In this document: positions 1 through 7,568 of the stretch, piece by piece | Layout of the letters: every line of letters starts with the position of its first letter | Numbering within the stretch: the first letter of the stretch is position 1 | Assembly: GCA_035288785.1 (NCBI GenBank) | Contig: DATDZF010000107.1 | Coordinates: 1 to 18,946 of the forward strand | DNA from: JACRGC01 sp035288785 | GTDB taxonomy: Archaea; Micrarchaeota; Micrarchaeia; Norongarragalinales; SBBD01 | Length of the DNA: 18,946 bases | Direction of reading: 5' to 3' | Translations under genes and position numbers: made by a program | The notes under the pieces: generated by a model | Databases searched by the model: none | What the model saw: the letters and a program-made list of their open reading frames with translations, nothing else | What the model was told of the DNA's origin: nothing

Positions 1-375
1 ATATGGCGCCCTTATGACGACGGGGCATCTTATCCTCCCGCGGGTCCTGTTGCGCATCTTTGCCATGTGCAGGATGATTTGGTGCAATGCCAGGTATGTA
101 AAGCCATCGAACTGCATTTCGATCACGGGCCGCATCCCGAAAACAGACATTCCAATTGCGGTTCCGGCGATTGCGGATTCAGCCAGTGGAGTATCAATCA
201 CCCGTTCGCCCCCGAATTTTGCAAAAAGGCCATCGGTTGCCCTAAATACGCCCCCGTCAACACCCACGTCCTCGCCCATGATCACCATATCCTTGTTGAT
301 TTCCATTTCCTGCGAAAGGGCGCTGTTGATCGCCTGGATTACCGTCATTTTTTCGGTTTTGCCATTTTCAGCCAT
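1..375 (-). CDS. pdhB: 2-oxoacid (pyruvate) dehydrogenase E1 beta subunit, 3' part missing
   Basis: The first 125 codons are present and the frame is open to the window edge, so the gene is cut by the window, not broken. The reading begins MAENGKTEKMTVIQAINSAL and contains IMGEDVG near residue 35 and DTPLAESAIAGTAIGMS near residues 65-80, the N-terminal transketolase pyrimidine-domain pattern of E1 beta subunits; the Glu of DTPLAE lies in the region that activates thiamine diphosphate in this family. E1 beta pairs with E1 alpha to decarboxylate a 2-oxoacid and acetylate the lipoyl group of E2. The ATG has a clean GGTGAT four bases upstream (380-385). It follows pdhA by 76 bases on the same strand. 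Whether the substrate is pyruvate or a branched-chain 2-oxoacid cannot be settled from this fragment. Confidence 0.93.
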   Translation of the reverse strand, partial: MAENGKTEKMTVIQAINSALSQEMEINKDMVIMGEDVGVDGGVFRATDGLFAKFGGERVIDTPLAESAIAGTAIGMSVFGMRPVIEMQFDGFTYLALHQIILHMAKMRNRTRGRIRCPVVIRAPY

Positions 376-451
376 GTTTATCACCAAAAATCATTTCGAT
401 TTTGTTCGCATCCATGATTGAATATCGGATTTTCTGTGCATCCGAATTATG

Positions 452-1543
452 CTACCCTTCTGTTTGTTTCTTCTCCTCCATTGCCGTTTTGATCTCCTCC
501 ATCTGCTCCCTTAGCGAATGCGGCATCTCCTCGTAGACGTAGCTGAACATCTCCTCCATTGGGATCGTGTTCTCTGCTTCAGCCTCCCTGATTGCGGTTT
601 CGATCTGCAAGTCCGCATCTGCCGTAAGCTTTTGCTCCAGTTGCTCGCTCCAGACCCCTTTCTTTTGCAAATAGACCTTGAATCTTGCCACCGGATCCTT
701 TGCTAGCCATTCCTGCGGCTCCCCTTGATTGCGGTATTTTGCCGGGTCATCGGAAGTGCTATGGGGCCCAACGCGGTAGGTCATGCATTCTATAAGGGTT
801 GGCCCTTCGCCTTTCCTTGCACGCTCGGCTGCCTCCCTGGTTGCCTTGTAGACTGCAAGCACATCGTTCCCATCCACCTGAATGGAGTAGATCCCGGCAG
901 CGATGCCCTTTTGGGCAAGCGTCTGCGCGGCTGTTTGGCTGCTCCTTGGGATGGAAATTGCCCAGCCGTTATTCTGGCAAAGGAAAATGGTGTTCGCCTT
1001 GAAGACGCCCGCAAAATTGATCGCCTCGTAGAAATCCCCTTCAGAGGTTGCGCCATCGCCGAAATAGGTGATTGCAACCGTCTTTTGGCCCTTCATCCTG
1101 GCAGCCCATCCAATCCCGGTTGCGTGCAGCATCTGCGTCCCTACCGGTATGGAAACCGGCAGCGCATTCACATCCTTTGGGGCGGCATTCCCGTGCTCGT
1201 TTCCCATCCAGTAGAGGAGCAGTGTCTTGAGCGGCATGCCCTTGGCGATGTATGCCACGGTTTCCCTGAATGCGGGGACCATCCAATCCTCCTTTTGCAA
1301 TGCAAGGATGCTCCCGATCTGGCACGCCTCCTGGCCTTCTACTGGAATGTATGTGAAAATCCTTCCCGTCCGTTGCAGCTTCATCATTTTCCTGTCAAAT
1401 GCCCTGCCAAGGACCATAAGCCGGTACATTTCTTTGAGTTGCTCAAGCGGGATTTGCGGCTCAAGGGCAGCATCCAGGTTCCCGTTCTCATCGAGCACCT
1501 GCATGTGCTGTATCTCGAATTTTGCTACTGTTTTTATTGGCAT
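452..1543 (-). CDS. pdhA: 2-oxoacid (pyruvate) dehydrogenase E1 alpha subunit
   Basis: This is a 363-residue protein of the usual E1 alpha length (about 360-370). The thiamine diphosphate/Mg motif is visible as GDGATSEGDFYEAINFAG from residue 162, ending with NN at 191-192. The active-site loop region YRVGPHSTSDDPAKYR lies at 256-271. The stretch after the NN pair (SSQTAAQTLAQKGIAAGI, then VDGNDVLAVY) resembles Gram-positive-type pyruvate dehydrogenase E1 alpha more than branched-chain enzymes, but the phosphorylation-loop-like YRVGPHSTSDD is also seen in branched-chain E1, so substrate is inferred. The start ATG has AAGGTGAG five bases upstream, and lipA ends only 16 bases before, so the two are probably one transcript. 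The enzyme links glycolysis to acetyl-CoA when combined with E2 and E3, which are not in this window. Confidence 0.95.
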   Translation of the reverse strand: MPIKTVAKFEIQHMQVLDENGNLDAALEPQIPLEQLKEMYRLMVLGRAFDRKMMKLQRTGRIFTYIPVEGQEACQIGSILALQKEDWMVPAFRETVAYIAKGMPLKTLLLYWMGNEHGNAAPKDVNALPVSIPVGTQMLHATGIGWAARMKGQKTVAITYFGDGATSEGDFYEAINFAGVFKANTIFLCQNNGWAISIPRSSQTAAQTLAQKGIAAGIYSIQVDGNDVLAVYKATREAAERARKGEGPTLIECMTYRVGPHSTSDDPAKYRNQGEPQEWLAKDPVARFKVYLQKKGVWSEQLEQKLTADADLQIETAIREAEAENTIPMEEMFSYVYEEMPHSLREQMEEIKTAMEEKKQTEG

Positions 1544-1559
1544 ATTCTCTCACCTTTAA

Positions 1560-2540
1560 TCATACGGGATAGGTTGACGCTGAATTGTCGGCTATTACCG
1601 GATCATGGTTCCCGCCATCTCCGCTTATACTATTCGCTTCGTCAATCAAAGCCGTAGGTTTTGCCACTCCCTTTTCAATTATTCCCTTCATGAAAAGCTC
1701 CCCCGCCTTGTAGGAGCTCCGGACAAATGGCCCCCCTGCAACATACAAAAAGCCCCTGTCCCTTGCCCTCTCGTTGTACCACTCGAATTTTTCCGGGGCA
1801 ATGAATTCGCTTACCGGAAGGTGCAAGATGGATGGCCGCAGGTACTGCCCAAAAGTCACCACATCCACGGAAGCATCGCGCAAGTCATCCAGAGTTTTTA
1901 GCACCTCTTCTTCCTTTTCGCCAAGCCCGAGCATGATTGAACTTTTCGTGAAAATTGACGGATCCTGCCTTTTCACTTCCTTTAGCAGCTCGATGCTCTG
2001 CCTGTACCCCGCCCTGTAATCTCTTGCGTACTTCTGGAGCCTTTCCACAGTTTCAACATTATGCGCAATAACGCTGGGCTTTGCCTCTACTATCACTTTC
2101 AGCAATTCCTTGCTTCCCCTAAAGTCCCCGATAAGCACCTCAGTCAATACGGGTATTCCTTTAAGCTCCCTGATGCACTCCGCGAAGTGGGCCGCTCCCT
2201 GGTCGGGCAGATCATCCCTGTCGACAGAGGTCACGACGACGTAAGTGAGGCCCCATTCCTTTACTGCCAAGGCAAGCTTCCTTGGCTCCATGGAGTCAAG
2301 CGTTTCCCCCTGCCTTCCCTTCCTCACATTGCAAAATCTGCAGCCCCTGGTGCACGTATCCCCAAGGACCATGAATGTTGCCGTTCCCGAACTCCAGCAC
2401 TCGGAGATGTTGGGGCAATGCGCTTCTTCGCAAACCGTGTGCAATTTGAGCCCAGCTAGTGTGCCCTTTATTCTCTCAAATTTTTGGGTGGTGGGCGGCC
2501 TGATTTTCAGCCAATTTGGCTTTTGCGTTGCTACCGACAT
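1560..2540 (-). CDS. lipA: lipoyl synthase (radical SAM)
   Basis: This 326-residue protein inserts two sulfurs into protein-bound octanoyl groups to make the lipoyl arm used by 2-oxoacid dehydrogenases. The auxiliary-cluster motif CEEAHCPNISEC gives Cys37, Cys42 and Cys48. The radical SAM motif CTRGCRFC gives Cys63, Cys67 and Cys70. The family's C-terminal RSSY motif, whose Ser ligates the auxiliary cluster, is at about 274-277. About 35 residues of low-complexity tail follow the core, which is unusual. The gene leads a likely operon with pdhA and pdhB, so the modifying enzyme and its client complex are co-transcribed. The ATG has only a short GAGG two bases away and a TATA box 26-33 bases upstream, suggesting a very short leader. 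No octanoyl transferase or lipoate ligase is in the window. Confidence 0.97.
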   Translation of the reverse strand: MSVATQKPNWLKIRPPTTQKFERIKGTLAGLKLHTVCEEAHCPNISECWSSGTATFMVLGDTCTRGCRFCNVRKGRQGETLDSMEPRKLALAVKEWGLTYVVVTSVDRDDLPDQGAAHFAECIRELKGIPVLTEVLIGDFRGSKELLKVIVEAKPSVIAHNVETVERLQKYARDYRAGYRQSIELLKEVKRQDPSIFTKSSIMLGLGEKEEEVLKTLDDLRDASVDVVTFGQYLRPSILHLPVSEFIAPEKFEWYNERARDRGFLYVAGGPFVRSSYKAGELFMKGIIEKGVAKPTALIDEANSISGDGGNHDPVIADNSASTYPV

Positions 2541-2564
2541 AGCCTCGTTATTAAATCAAACAAA

Positions 2565-2575
2565 CTTTAAAAAGG
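2565..2575 (-). promoter_or_regulatory. TATA box of the lipA-pdhA-pdhB operon
   Basis: On the minus strand this reads CCTTTTTAAAG, a good archaeal BRE/TATA element. Its centre is about 29 bases upstream of the lipA ATG, so the transcript would start only a few bases before the gene. Confidence 0.6.
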
Positions 2576-2577
2576 TA

Positions 2578-2608
2578 ATCAACGAACTCGCCATCGGCGA
2601 TCAACGAA
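2578..2608. repeat. paired 9-bp direct repeat upstream of the lipA TATA box
   Basis: ATCAACGAA occurs at 2578-2586 and again at 2600-2608, exactly 22 bp apart (about two helical turns). Between them is a short inverted repeat CGCC-ATC-GGCG (2589-2599). The pair lies immediately upstream of the lipA BRE/TATA, the normal place for an archaeal activator site. The regulator is unknown. Confidence 0.45.
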
Positions 2609-2681
2609 TAGTTAGAGGAACAATTCCTGGCCTTAATCCGATTTTATCCCTTTTCCATATGTGCTTTGTTTCTACTACTGA

Positions 2682-2689
2682 TTTATAAA
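2682..2689 (+). promoter_or_regulatory. TATA box for the small DUF5679-like gene
   Basis: TTTATAAA lies about 50 bases before the ATG at 2738, predicting a transcript start near 2711 and a leader of about 25 bases that contains the ribosome-binding site GAGGTGA (2726-2732). Confidence 0.6.
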
Positions 2690-2737
2690 CGCCTTTAGCC
2701 GTAGTAATTCCATCTGTTTACGAATGAGGTGAATGTT

Positions 2738-2881
2738 ATGAAGGGAAGATGCATGAAGGAAAAGGCTGACCGCGAAATGAAGGACGTCAAGGAAGTTGTC
2801 ATGAAGAATGGCATGAAGGCCGCAAAGGGCGTGTGCGTCAAGTGCGGCTGCAAGATGTTCAAGATCCTTGGAAAGGCATAA
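2738..2881 (+). CDS. small DUF5679-like Cys-ribbon protein (47 aa)
   Basis: A short gene with near-ideal signals: GAGGTGA five bases before the ATG, a TATA box upstream and a T-rich terminator just after the stop. The protein is Lys-rich and ends in CVKCGCKMFKILGKA (Cys33, Cys36, Cys38). From memory this matches the small archaeal DUF5679 family, in which an N-terminal CxxC followed by KxxREMK and a C-terminal CxxCGTKMF probably form one zinc ribbon. Here the first pair is reduced to Cys5 (CMKE: the second Cys is Glu8), while the position usually Thr after CxxCG is Cys38. Four cysteines therefore remain, in a rearranged pattern. The function of the family is unknown to me. It is convergent with the suf operon and divergent from lipA. 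Confidence 0.85.
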   Translation: MKGRCMKEKADREMKDVKEVVMKNGMKAAKGVCVKCGCKMFKILGKA

Positions 2882-2887
2882 GTCGCC

Positions 2888-2906
2888 TTCTTTTTCTTTA
2901 TTTTTT
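2888..2906 (+). terminator. T-rich terminator after the DUF5679-like gene
   Basis: Within 25 bases after the TAA stop the coding strand has TTCTTTTTCTTTATTTTTT, the run of T tracts expected for archaeal intrinsic termination. No stem precedes it. Confidence 0.6.
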
Positions 2907-2975
2907 ACTAATTCTGATGCTATGCCACTTTAGCGCCTAATGTTGCAGTTCTTGGCCGTGGAGTGCATCCTGATA

Positions 2976-3350
2976 TTAGCCCTTCTTCTCAAATTCGTTT
3001 ATCGCCGCCTTTGCAACCATCAATGAGAGGAGCGCGCACTTGAGCCGGCTGGGGGTAAGCTCTGTTCCCAGCCAATCCGTGATCTGCTCCTTTTCGATTT
3101 TCATTGCATCCGCAAGACCCATTCCAATTAGTTTTTCAGTGAGAATAGAGGCGGATGCCTGGGAGATCGCGCATCCCTGTCCTTGAAACATCACTTCCGT
3201 GACTTTCCCGCCTGAGATTTTAAGCTGGATTTCGATCTCATCGCCGCAAAGCGGGTTTGTATCGTAATACTTGGCGTCGGGGCTTCCCATTTTCCCAAAA
3301 TTCCGGGGGTTCTTGTAATGGTCGAGGACATTCTCGCGGTAGATATCCAT
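2976..3350 (-). CDS. sufU: Fe-S cluster scaffold, SufU/IscU type
   Basis: This 124-residue protein is the small scaffold or sulfur acceptor that works with cysteine desulfurase. The three family cysteines are Cys35 (NPLCGD), Cys60 (GQGCAIS) and Cys105 (RLKCALL), with Asp37 beside the first. The residue before Cys105 is Lys, not the His of housekeeping IscU, and the LPPVK chaperone site of IscU is absent; both point to the SufU branch. However, the 45-residue gap between Cys60 and Cys105 is IscU-like and lacks the roughly 20-residue insertion of Bacillus-type SufU, so the protein is intermediate between the two. It starts 7 bases after the sufS stop and is the last gene of the suf operon. Whether it acts as scaffold or as a zinc-bound sulfur acceptor is open. 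Confidence 0.95.
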   Translation of the reverse strand: MDIYRENVLDHYKNPRNFGKMGSPDAKYYDTNPLCGDEIEIQLKISGGKVTEVMFQGQGCAISQASASILTEKLIGMGLADAMKIEKEQITDWLGTELTPSRLKCALLSLMVAKAAINEFEKKG

Positions 3351-3357
3351 GGTGAGA

Positions 3358-4581
3358 TCACTTCTTGAGTACTGCCTCCACCACCTTGAGCGCCTCCAGC
3401 AGCTTATCTATGTCCGTCTTTGAATTGTAAACATAGACGCTGGCTCTCAGGGTTGCCGGGACATTGTAGCGCATCATGAGCGGGTGCGCGCAGTGGTGGC
3501 CTGCTCTTACCGCAATCCCCTGTTCATCCAGCAACGAGGCGGCATCGTGCGGGTGGACGCCTTCCTGGAGGAATGAGATGACTCCCTCCTTTTGTGCCGC
3601 ATCCTTGGGACCATAAATGCGCATCCCCCCGAATCCGTTCAATTTTTCCAGTGCATATTTCGTTAACCCTATTTCGTGGGTGCGCACATCCGCCATCCCT
3701 AATTTGTTCAAGTAATCGACCGCAGCCCCCAAACCTATGGCTTCCGCAATTGCCGGCGTTCCCGCCTCAAATTTCGATGGCAAATCCGCCCATTTGGAAT
3801 ATTCGAGCGTGACTTCGCGGATCATGCTTCCGCCTGTCAGGAATGGTTCCATCCTGTCCAGAATCCCTTCCTTCCCATACAGCACTCCTATTCCTGTTGG
3901 TCCGAGCATCTTGTGCCCAGAAAACGCAAAAAAGTCGCAATCTAGCTCCTTTACGTCAACCTTCATGTGCGGAACCGACTGCGCGCCGTCCACAACCGCA
4001 ACCGCCCCCGCTTCATGCGCCTTTTTCACCATTTCCCTTACGGGATTTATGGTACCTAAAACGTTGGATGCATGTGTAAAGGCAGCAATTTTCGGTTTTT
4101 TTAGCAGATGCCCATCAAATTCATCCATTTTAAGGAAGCCCTCCTCGTTTACCATCACGTAATTCAATTTCGCATTCTTCCGTTTCGCAAGCTCCTGCCA
4201 GGGGACCATATTGGAATGGTGCTCCATTTGGGTTGAGAGGATGGAATCTGACAGGGTAACATTCGCATCTCCGTACGCATACGCCACCAGATTAAGCGAC
4301 TCGGTTGCATTCCTAGTGAAAATTACCTCCTGGGGCCTCGCATTGATGAATCTGGCTATTTTCTCCCGCGCCTTCTCGTACCTATCCGTCGCCTCCTCGG
4401 AAATTGTATAGATGCCCCGATGCACGCTAGCGTTGTAATTGTTGTAATAGTCGTCCATCGCCTGGATTACCTGCACTGGCCGCTGCGCAGTTGCGGTGGA
4501 ATCCAGGTATACCAGCTCCTTCCCGTTCACCTTGCGCCTAAGGGTTGGAAAATCCGGCTTGATTTTGATAGGATCGAACAT
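3358..4581 (-). CDS. sufS: cysteine desulfurase SufS
   Basis: This PLP enzyme takes sulfur from L-cysteine, forms a persulfide and passes it to SufU or SufB. With the start chosen here it has 407 residues, close to E. coli SufS (406). The PLP lysine is in FSGHKMLGPTG (Lys224) and the persulfide cysteine in RAGHHCAHP (Cys364), which marks the group II SufS/CsdA type. The frame extends to 4602 with two earlier ATGs, but the GGTGAT at 4589-4594 overlaps one of them and sits seven bases before the ATG at 4581; the protein then begins MFDPIKIKPDFPTL like known SufS. It lies between sufD and sufU in the suf operon. Confidence 0.97.
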   Translation of the reverse strand: MFDPIKIKPDFPTLRRKVNGKELVYLDSTATAQRPVQVIQAMDDYYNNYNASVHRGIYTISEEATDRYEKAREKIARFINARPQEVIFTRNATESLNLVAYAYGDANVTLSDSILSTQMEHHSNMVPWQELAKRKNAKLNYVMVNEEGFLKMDEFDGHLLKKPKIAAFTHASNVLGTINPVREMVKKAHEAGAVAVVDGAQSVPHMKVDVKELDCDFFAFSGHKMLGPTGIGVLYGKEGILDRMEPFLTGGSMIREVTLEYSKWADLPSKFEAGTPAIAEAIGLGAAVDYLNKLGMADVRTHEIGLTKYALEKLNGFGGMRIYGPKDAAQKEGVISFLQEGVHPHDAASLLDEQGIAVRAGHHCAHPLMMRYNVPATLRASVYVYNSKTDIDKLLEALKVVEAVLKK

Positions 4582-4588
4582 AGGTTGC

Positions 4589-4594
4589 ATCACC
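4589..4594 (-). promoter_or_regulatory. ribosome-binding site fixing the sufS start
   Basis: The minus strand reads GGTGAT, a perfect match to the archaeal 16S tail, seven bases before the ATG at 4581. It excludes the in-frame ATGs at 4590 and 4602 as the main start. Confidence 0.7.
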
Positions 4595-4629
4595 AAAAGC
4601 ATTAGCTTTCGCCCATTTCCCCTTTATTA

Positions 4630-4668
4630 TGGGTTTGGTTATTGCTAGGTAGGTAAAAACCCAACCAA
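4630..4668 (-). repeat. overlapping inverted repeats between sufD and sufS
   Basis: In the 106-base gap between sufD and sufS, TGGGTTT (4630-4636) can pair with AAACCCA (4657-4663), and TTGGTT (4635-4640) can pair with AACCAA (4663-4668). The arms overlap at one or two bases on each side, so the two pairings compete. This could be an mRNA processing or attenuation element inside the operon; no function is proven. Confidence 0.3.
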
Positions 4669-4687
4669 TGCTGCCTCGATTAAATTG

Positions 4688-6007
4688 TTACCTGTATTTG
4701 TAATGCCCTTCAAAAATATCCTTGCTTCCTAACGCTTCCGGTGGCATTTCCGATTCAATTTCCGCCATCTTTGCTTTAAGCTCTCCCATGCCCCTGCGCT
4801 CCCATTTCAACTCGAAGAGGGCTTTGAGCCTAATTTCCACATCCCTCAGGCGCATCTGCCTTATCACCGGGGCCATGAACCCTTCAACAATCATTTTTTT
4901 TGCATGCTCCTCTGGTATTCCCCTGCTTTCCAGATAGAATAGCTGCGCAGAATCTATCTGCGCAACACTTGCTGAATGCGTTGCCTTCACGTCATTATTC
5001 TCGATTTGCAGGCCGGGTATGGTATCAGAGGCCGAATTCTTCCCCAAAAGGACCGAATGGCCCGCAAGGAAGGAACTCGCATTCTTTGCATCCTTCCCTA
5101 TTTTTACCATTCCCTTGAAAAGCCCCCTCGATGCGTCCCGAAACACCCCCTTTGCCGCAACCTTGCCTTTCGTATCCTGGCCAACATGCGTTAAATCTGA
5201 GGTGATGCTGAATTTCTGGGAATCAGACCCGAAGATTATCTCAAAATCCTCCGCGGATGAGCCGCTGCCCTGCATCACATTTTCGAGGGAGGAAATTGTC
5301 AGGGCGCCTCCCAGGAATCCCCCGGAGAAATTGCATTTTGCATCCTTCTCAAGCAGTACTTTCTTATGGGATACGAGCGTGGAATTTTGGCCCAGCGAAT
5401 TGATGCTCCCGAATGTCAAATTGGCGCCATCATCGAGGTGGAAATCGGATACTGTGCAATATGCTGATGCCTCATCGCCTGCAAGGTCCGAATAGTTATC
5501 CTCGATTATTGTGGCCGAGCTGTTTTCCCCCAAAATTATGACATTCCTGGTGGCGGAAAGGGTATTTTTGCCAAGCAAGGGCATGGAGATACTGATTGGG
5601 TTTTTCAAATGGGTGCCATCTGGTATGTGGATGAAATGCCCTGACGAGAAAATGGCATTCCCGAGTGCGACGAACTTGGATTCATCTGGCCTTGTTACCT
5701 TTCCTTCCAGGTATTCCCTGAGGATTTCCGGATGACTTGAAATTGCTTCCTGGATGGGCTCGATTATAGCCGCATCCCATTTGATGGCCGGGATTTTTTC
5801 ACTGCTTGCAATTGCCAGTTCCAGCTTTCCCCACCCAATTTCCCCGATGCTCGAATATTTCCTGAAAAGCTCGCTTCTTTCCACCGGCAGGGTTTCGAAT
5901 GCATCAAAAGCGGATGCGCGCAATTTATGGAGCCATTTGGGCTCTCCGCCCGCCTGGGAATTCTGCAGCATTTTTTGCCGGATCGATGCTTGCAGAAGAT
6001 TTGCCAT
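4688..6007 (-). CDS. sufD: SufD subunit of the SufBCD Fe-S assembly complex
   Basis: This beta-helix protein of about 439 residues forms a heterodimer with SufB in the SufBC2D complex, where Fe-S clusters are built. Numbering from an upstream TTG, the conserved His of SufD is His347 in VKATHSASVAQID, the residue thought to bind iron or cluster at the SufB-SufD interface. The C-terminal part LFYLESRGI followed by a helical segment with IVEGF (363-380 region) is typical of the SufB/SufD family. The frame can start at TTG 6016 or ATG 6007; ATG is preferred although neither has a strong ribosome-binding site. The gene follows sufB by 20 bases. It is distinguished from SufB by the absence of the SufB cysteines at the homologous sites. 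Confidence 0.95.
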   Translation of the reverse strand: MANLLQASIRQKMLQNSQAGGEPKWLHKLRASAFDAFETLPVERSELFRKYSSIGEIGWGKLELAIASSEKIPAIKWDAAIIEPIQEAISSHPEILREYLEGKVTRPDESKFVALGNAIFSSGHFIHIPDGTHLKNPISISMPLLGKNTLSATRNVIILGENSSATIIEDNYSDLAGDEASAYCTVSDFHLDDGANLTFGSINSLGQNSTLVSHKKVLLEKDAKCNFSGGFLGGALTISSLENVMQGSGSSAEDFEIIFGSDSQKFSITSDLTHVGQDTKGKVAAKGVFRDASRGLFKGMVKIGKDAKNASSFLAGHSVLLGKNSASDTIPGLQIENNDVKATHSASVAQIDSAQLFYLESRGIPEEHAKKMIVEGFMAPVIRQMRLRDVEIRLKALFELKWERRGMGELKAKMAEIESEMPPEALGSKDIFEGHYKYR

Positions 6008-6027
6008 GTCGCTCAACCCAAATTCAT

Positions 6028-7497
6028 TTAGCCTACTGAGCCCGCCATCTCCAACTGGATCAGCCGGTTGAATTCCACCGCGTATTCCATCGGGAGCTCC
6101 TTTGTGAATATTTCAAGGAAGCCATTAACTATCATCCCAAGCGCCTGCTGCTCACTTAGGCCCCTAGACCTGAGGTAGAAAATGAGGTCCTCGCCGATCT
6201 TCCCGACGCTTGCCTCATGGGTCACGGTAGCGGAGTCATTGTTGATTTCGTTGTATGGGATGGTGTCTGTCTTGGAAAGCGAATCAACCAGCAGGGCATC
6301 GCACCGGACGGTGCTCTTTGCGTTATGCGCGTTTTTCCCAATATGCAAAAGCCCCCTGTACGAGCATTTTCCGCCATCCTTCGAAACGGATTTTGAGATG
6401 ATTTTGCTGTTTGTGTTTGGGGCGATGTGCACCACCTTTCCCCCCGCATCCTGCATTTGGCCCTTGCCCGCGTATGCAACCGAGAGGATATCGCCCGTTG
6501 CATCCTTCCCAAGCAGGTAGATGCTCGGGTATTTCATCGTGATTTTGCTCCCTATATTTGCATCGAGCCATTCGACATATGCGCCTTCATATGCAAACGC
6601 ACGCTTGGTGACCAGGTTGTATACGTTATTTGACCAATTCTGCAGGGTCGTATATCTCACTTTTGCATTTTTGAGGGCGACGATTTCCACAACGGCAGTA
6701 TGGAGCGAGTGGCGCTTTCCCCGGTATTGCGGCGCCGAGCACCCCTCAATATAGTGCAGCTTGCTCCCCTCGTCCGCGATTATGAGGGTGCGCTCGAATT
6801 GGCCCATGTTTTCCTTATTGATCCGGAAATACGCCTGCAATGGCAAATCAACATCGACGTTGGGCGGAATGTAAATGAAGCTTCCCCCCGAAAAGGTGGC
6901 GCTGTTGAGCGATGCAAATTTGTTGTCCTCCTTCGGGACAACCTTCCCAAACCACTTCTTGAAATGGGAATGGGCAATTTGCAGTTTATCCCAATCCAGC
7001 CCCATTTCCTTTGCACGTTCCTTGTTCGGGTTGAGGGCCATATCGGGATCCACGAACACCACGCCCAATTGGTGGAGCCGCTTTTGGAGGCTGTGGTAGA
7101 CATTTTCGCTCTCAAATTGGGCGCCAACCCCTGCCAGGAATTTCCTTTCGGCTTGCGGGATCCCCAGCTTCTCAAAAGTATCCTTTATTTCTGAAGGCAC
7201 ATCTTCCCAGCTGTTTTCCTGCGCATTCGAGGGCTTGGCATAGTATACGATGTCGCCAAAATCTATGCCGGATAGGTCTGCCCCCCATGTCGGCAGCTTG
7301 CGCTTGATGAAGTGCGCGTAGGCTTCAAGGCGGAACTTCCTTAGCCACTGCGGCTCATTTTTTACGTCAGAGATTTCATGGATGGTTTTTTCAAAAAGCC
7401 CGATATCAGTCTCGTATGCGCTCTTAGTAGCCGTCTTGAACCCATATTTCTGCTCGTACGTGTCGCGTATGTCTATCCCAAGGGAATGAGTTGCCAT
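6028..7497 (-). CDS. sufB: SufB subunit of the SufBCD Fe-S assembly complex
   Basis: This 489-residue protein is the main scaffold subunit of SufBC2D. The cysteine that receives sulfur is Cys253 in YIEGCSAPQY. Cys399 (VRCDALLVD) and the Glu428 of VTHEASVGKIGE correspond to the cluster-assembly residues known from E. coli SufB (Cys405, Glu434). The C-terminus LFYLRSRGL-like segment (DLIFYLRSRGLSEQQA) and FTKELPMEYAVEFNRLI matches the family. Length is normal (E. coli SufB is 495). The ATG has GGATGAT six bases upstream. It lies 71 bases after sufC and 20 before sufD, in the order sufC-sufB-sufD. Confidence 0.98.
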   Translation of the reverse strand: MATHSLGIDIRDTYEQKYGFKTATKSAYETDIGLFEKTIHEISDVKNEPQWLRKFRLEAYAHFIKRKLPTWGADLSGIDFGDIVYYAKPSNAQENSWEDVPSEIKDTFEKLGIPQAERKFLAGVGAQFESENVYHSLQKRLHQLGVVFVDPDMALNPNKERAKEMGLDWDKLQIAHSHFKKWFGKVVPKEDNKFASLNSATFSGGSFIYIPPNVDVDLPLQAYFRINKENMGQFERTLIIADEGSKLHYIEGCSAPQYRGKRHSLHTAVVEIVALKNAKVRYTTLQNWSNNVYNLVTKRAFAYEGAYVEWLDANIGSKITMKYPSIYLLGKDATGDILSVAYAGKGQMQDAGGKVVHIAPNTNSKIISKSVSKDGGKCSYRGLLHIGKNAHNAKSTVRCDALLVDSLSKTDTIPYNEINNDSATVTHEASVGKIGEDLIFYLRSRGLSEQQALGMIVNGFLEIFTKELPMEYAVEFNRLIQLEMAGSVG

Positions 7498-7568
7498 AGA
7501 TTATCATCCAAAGTGCGGAAAGTCGGGATCTGATATTTTTTCCTATAATCCAATCCATTCCCTGACCG

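Noticed and set aside
725..1657. Open frame of 310 codons on the plus strand opposite pdhA and lipA
   Set aside because: It lies antisense to two clear enzymes, has no ribosome-binding site, and its translation is rich in Cys, His and Pro without any family pattern.
4582..4602. Longer sufS start at 4602
   Set aside because: The perfect ribosome-binding site lies inside this extension and the ATG at 4581 gives the normal SufS N-terminus.
5019..5495. Open frame of 158 codons on the plus strand opposite sufD
   Set aside because: Shadow of the sufD reading frame; Ser/Pro-rich with no domain or start signal.
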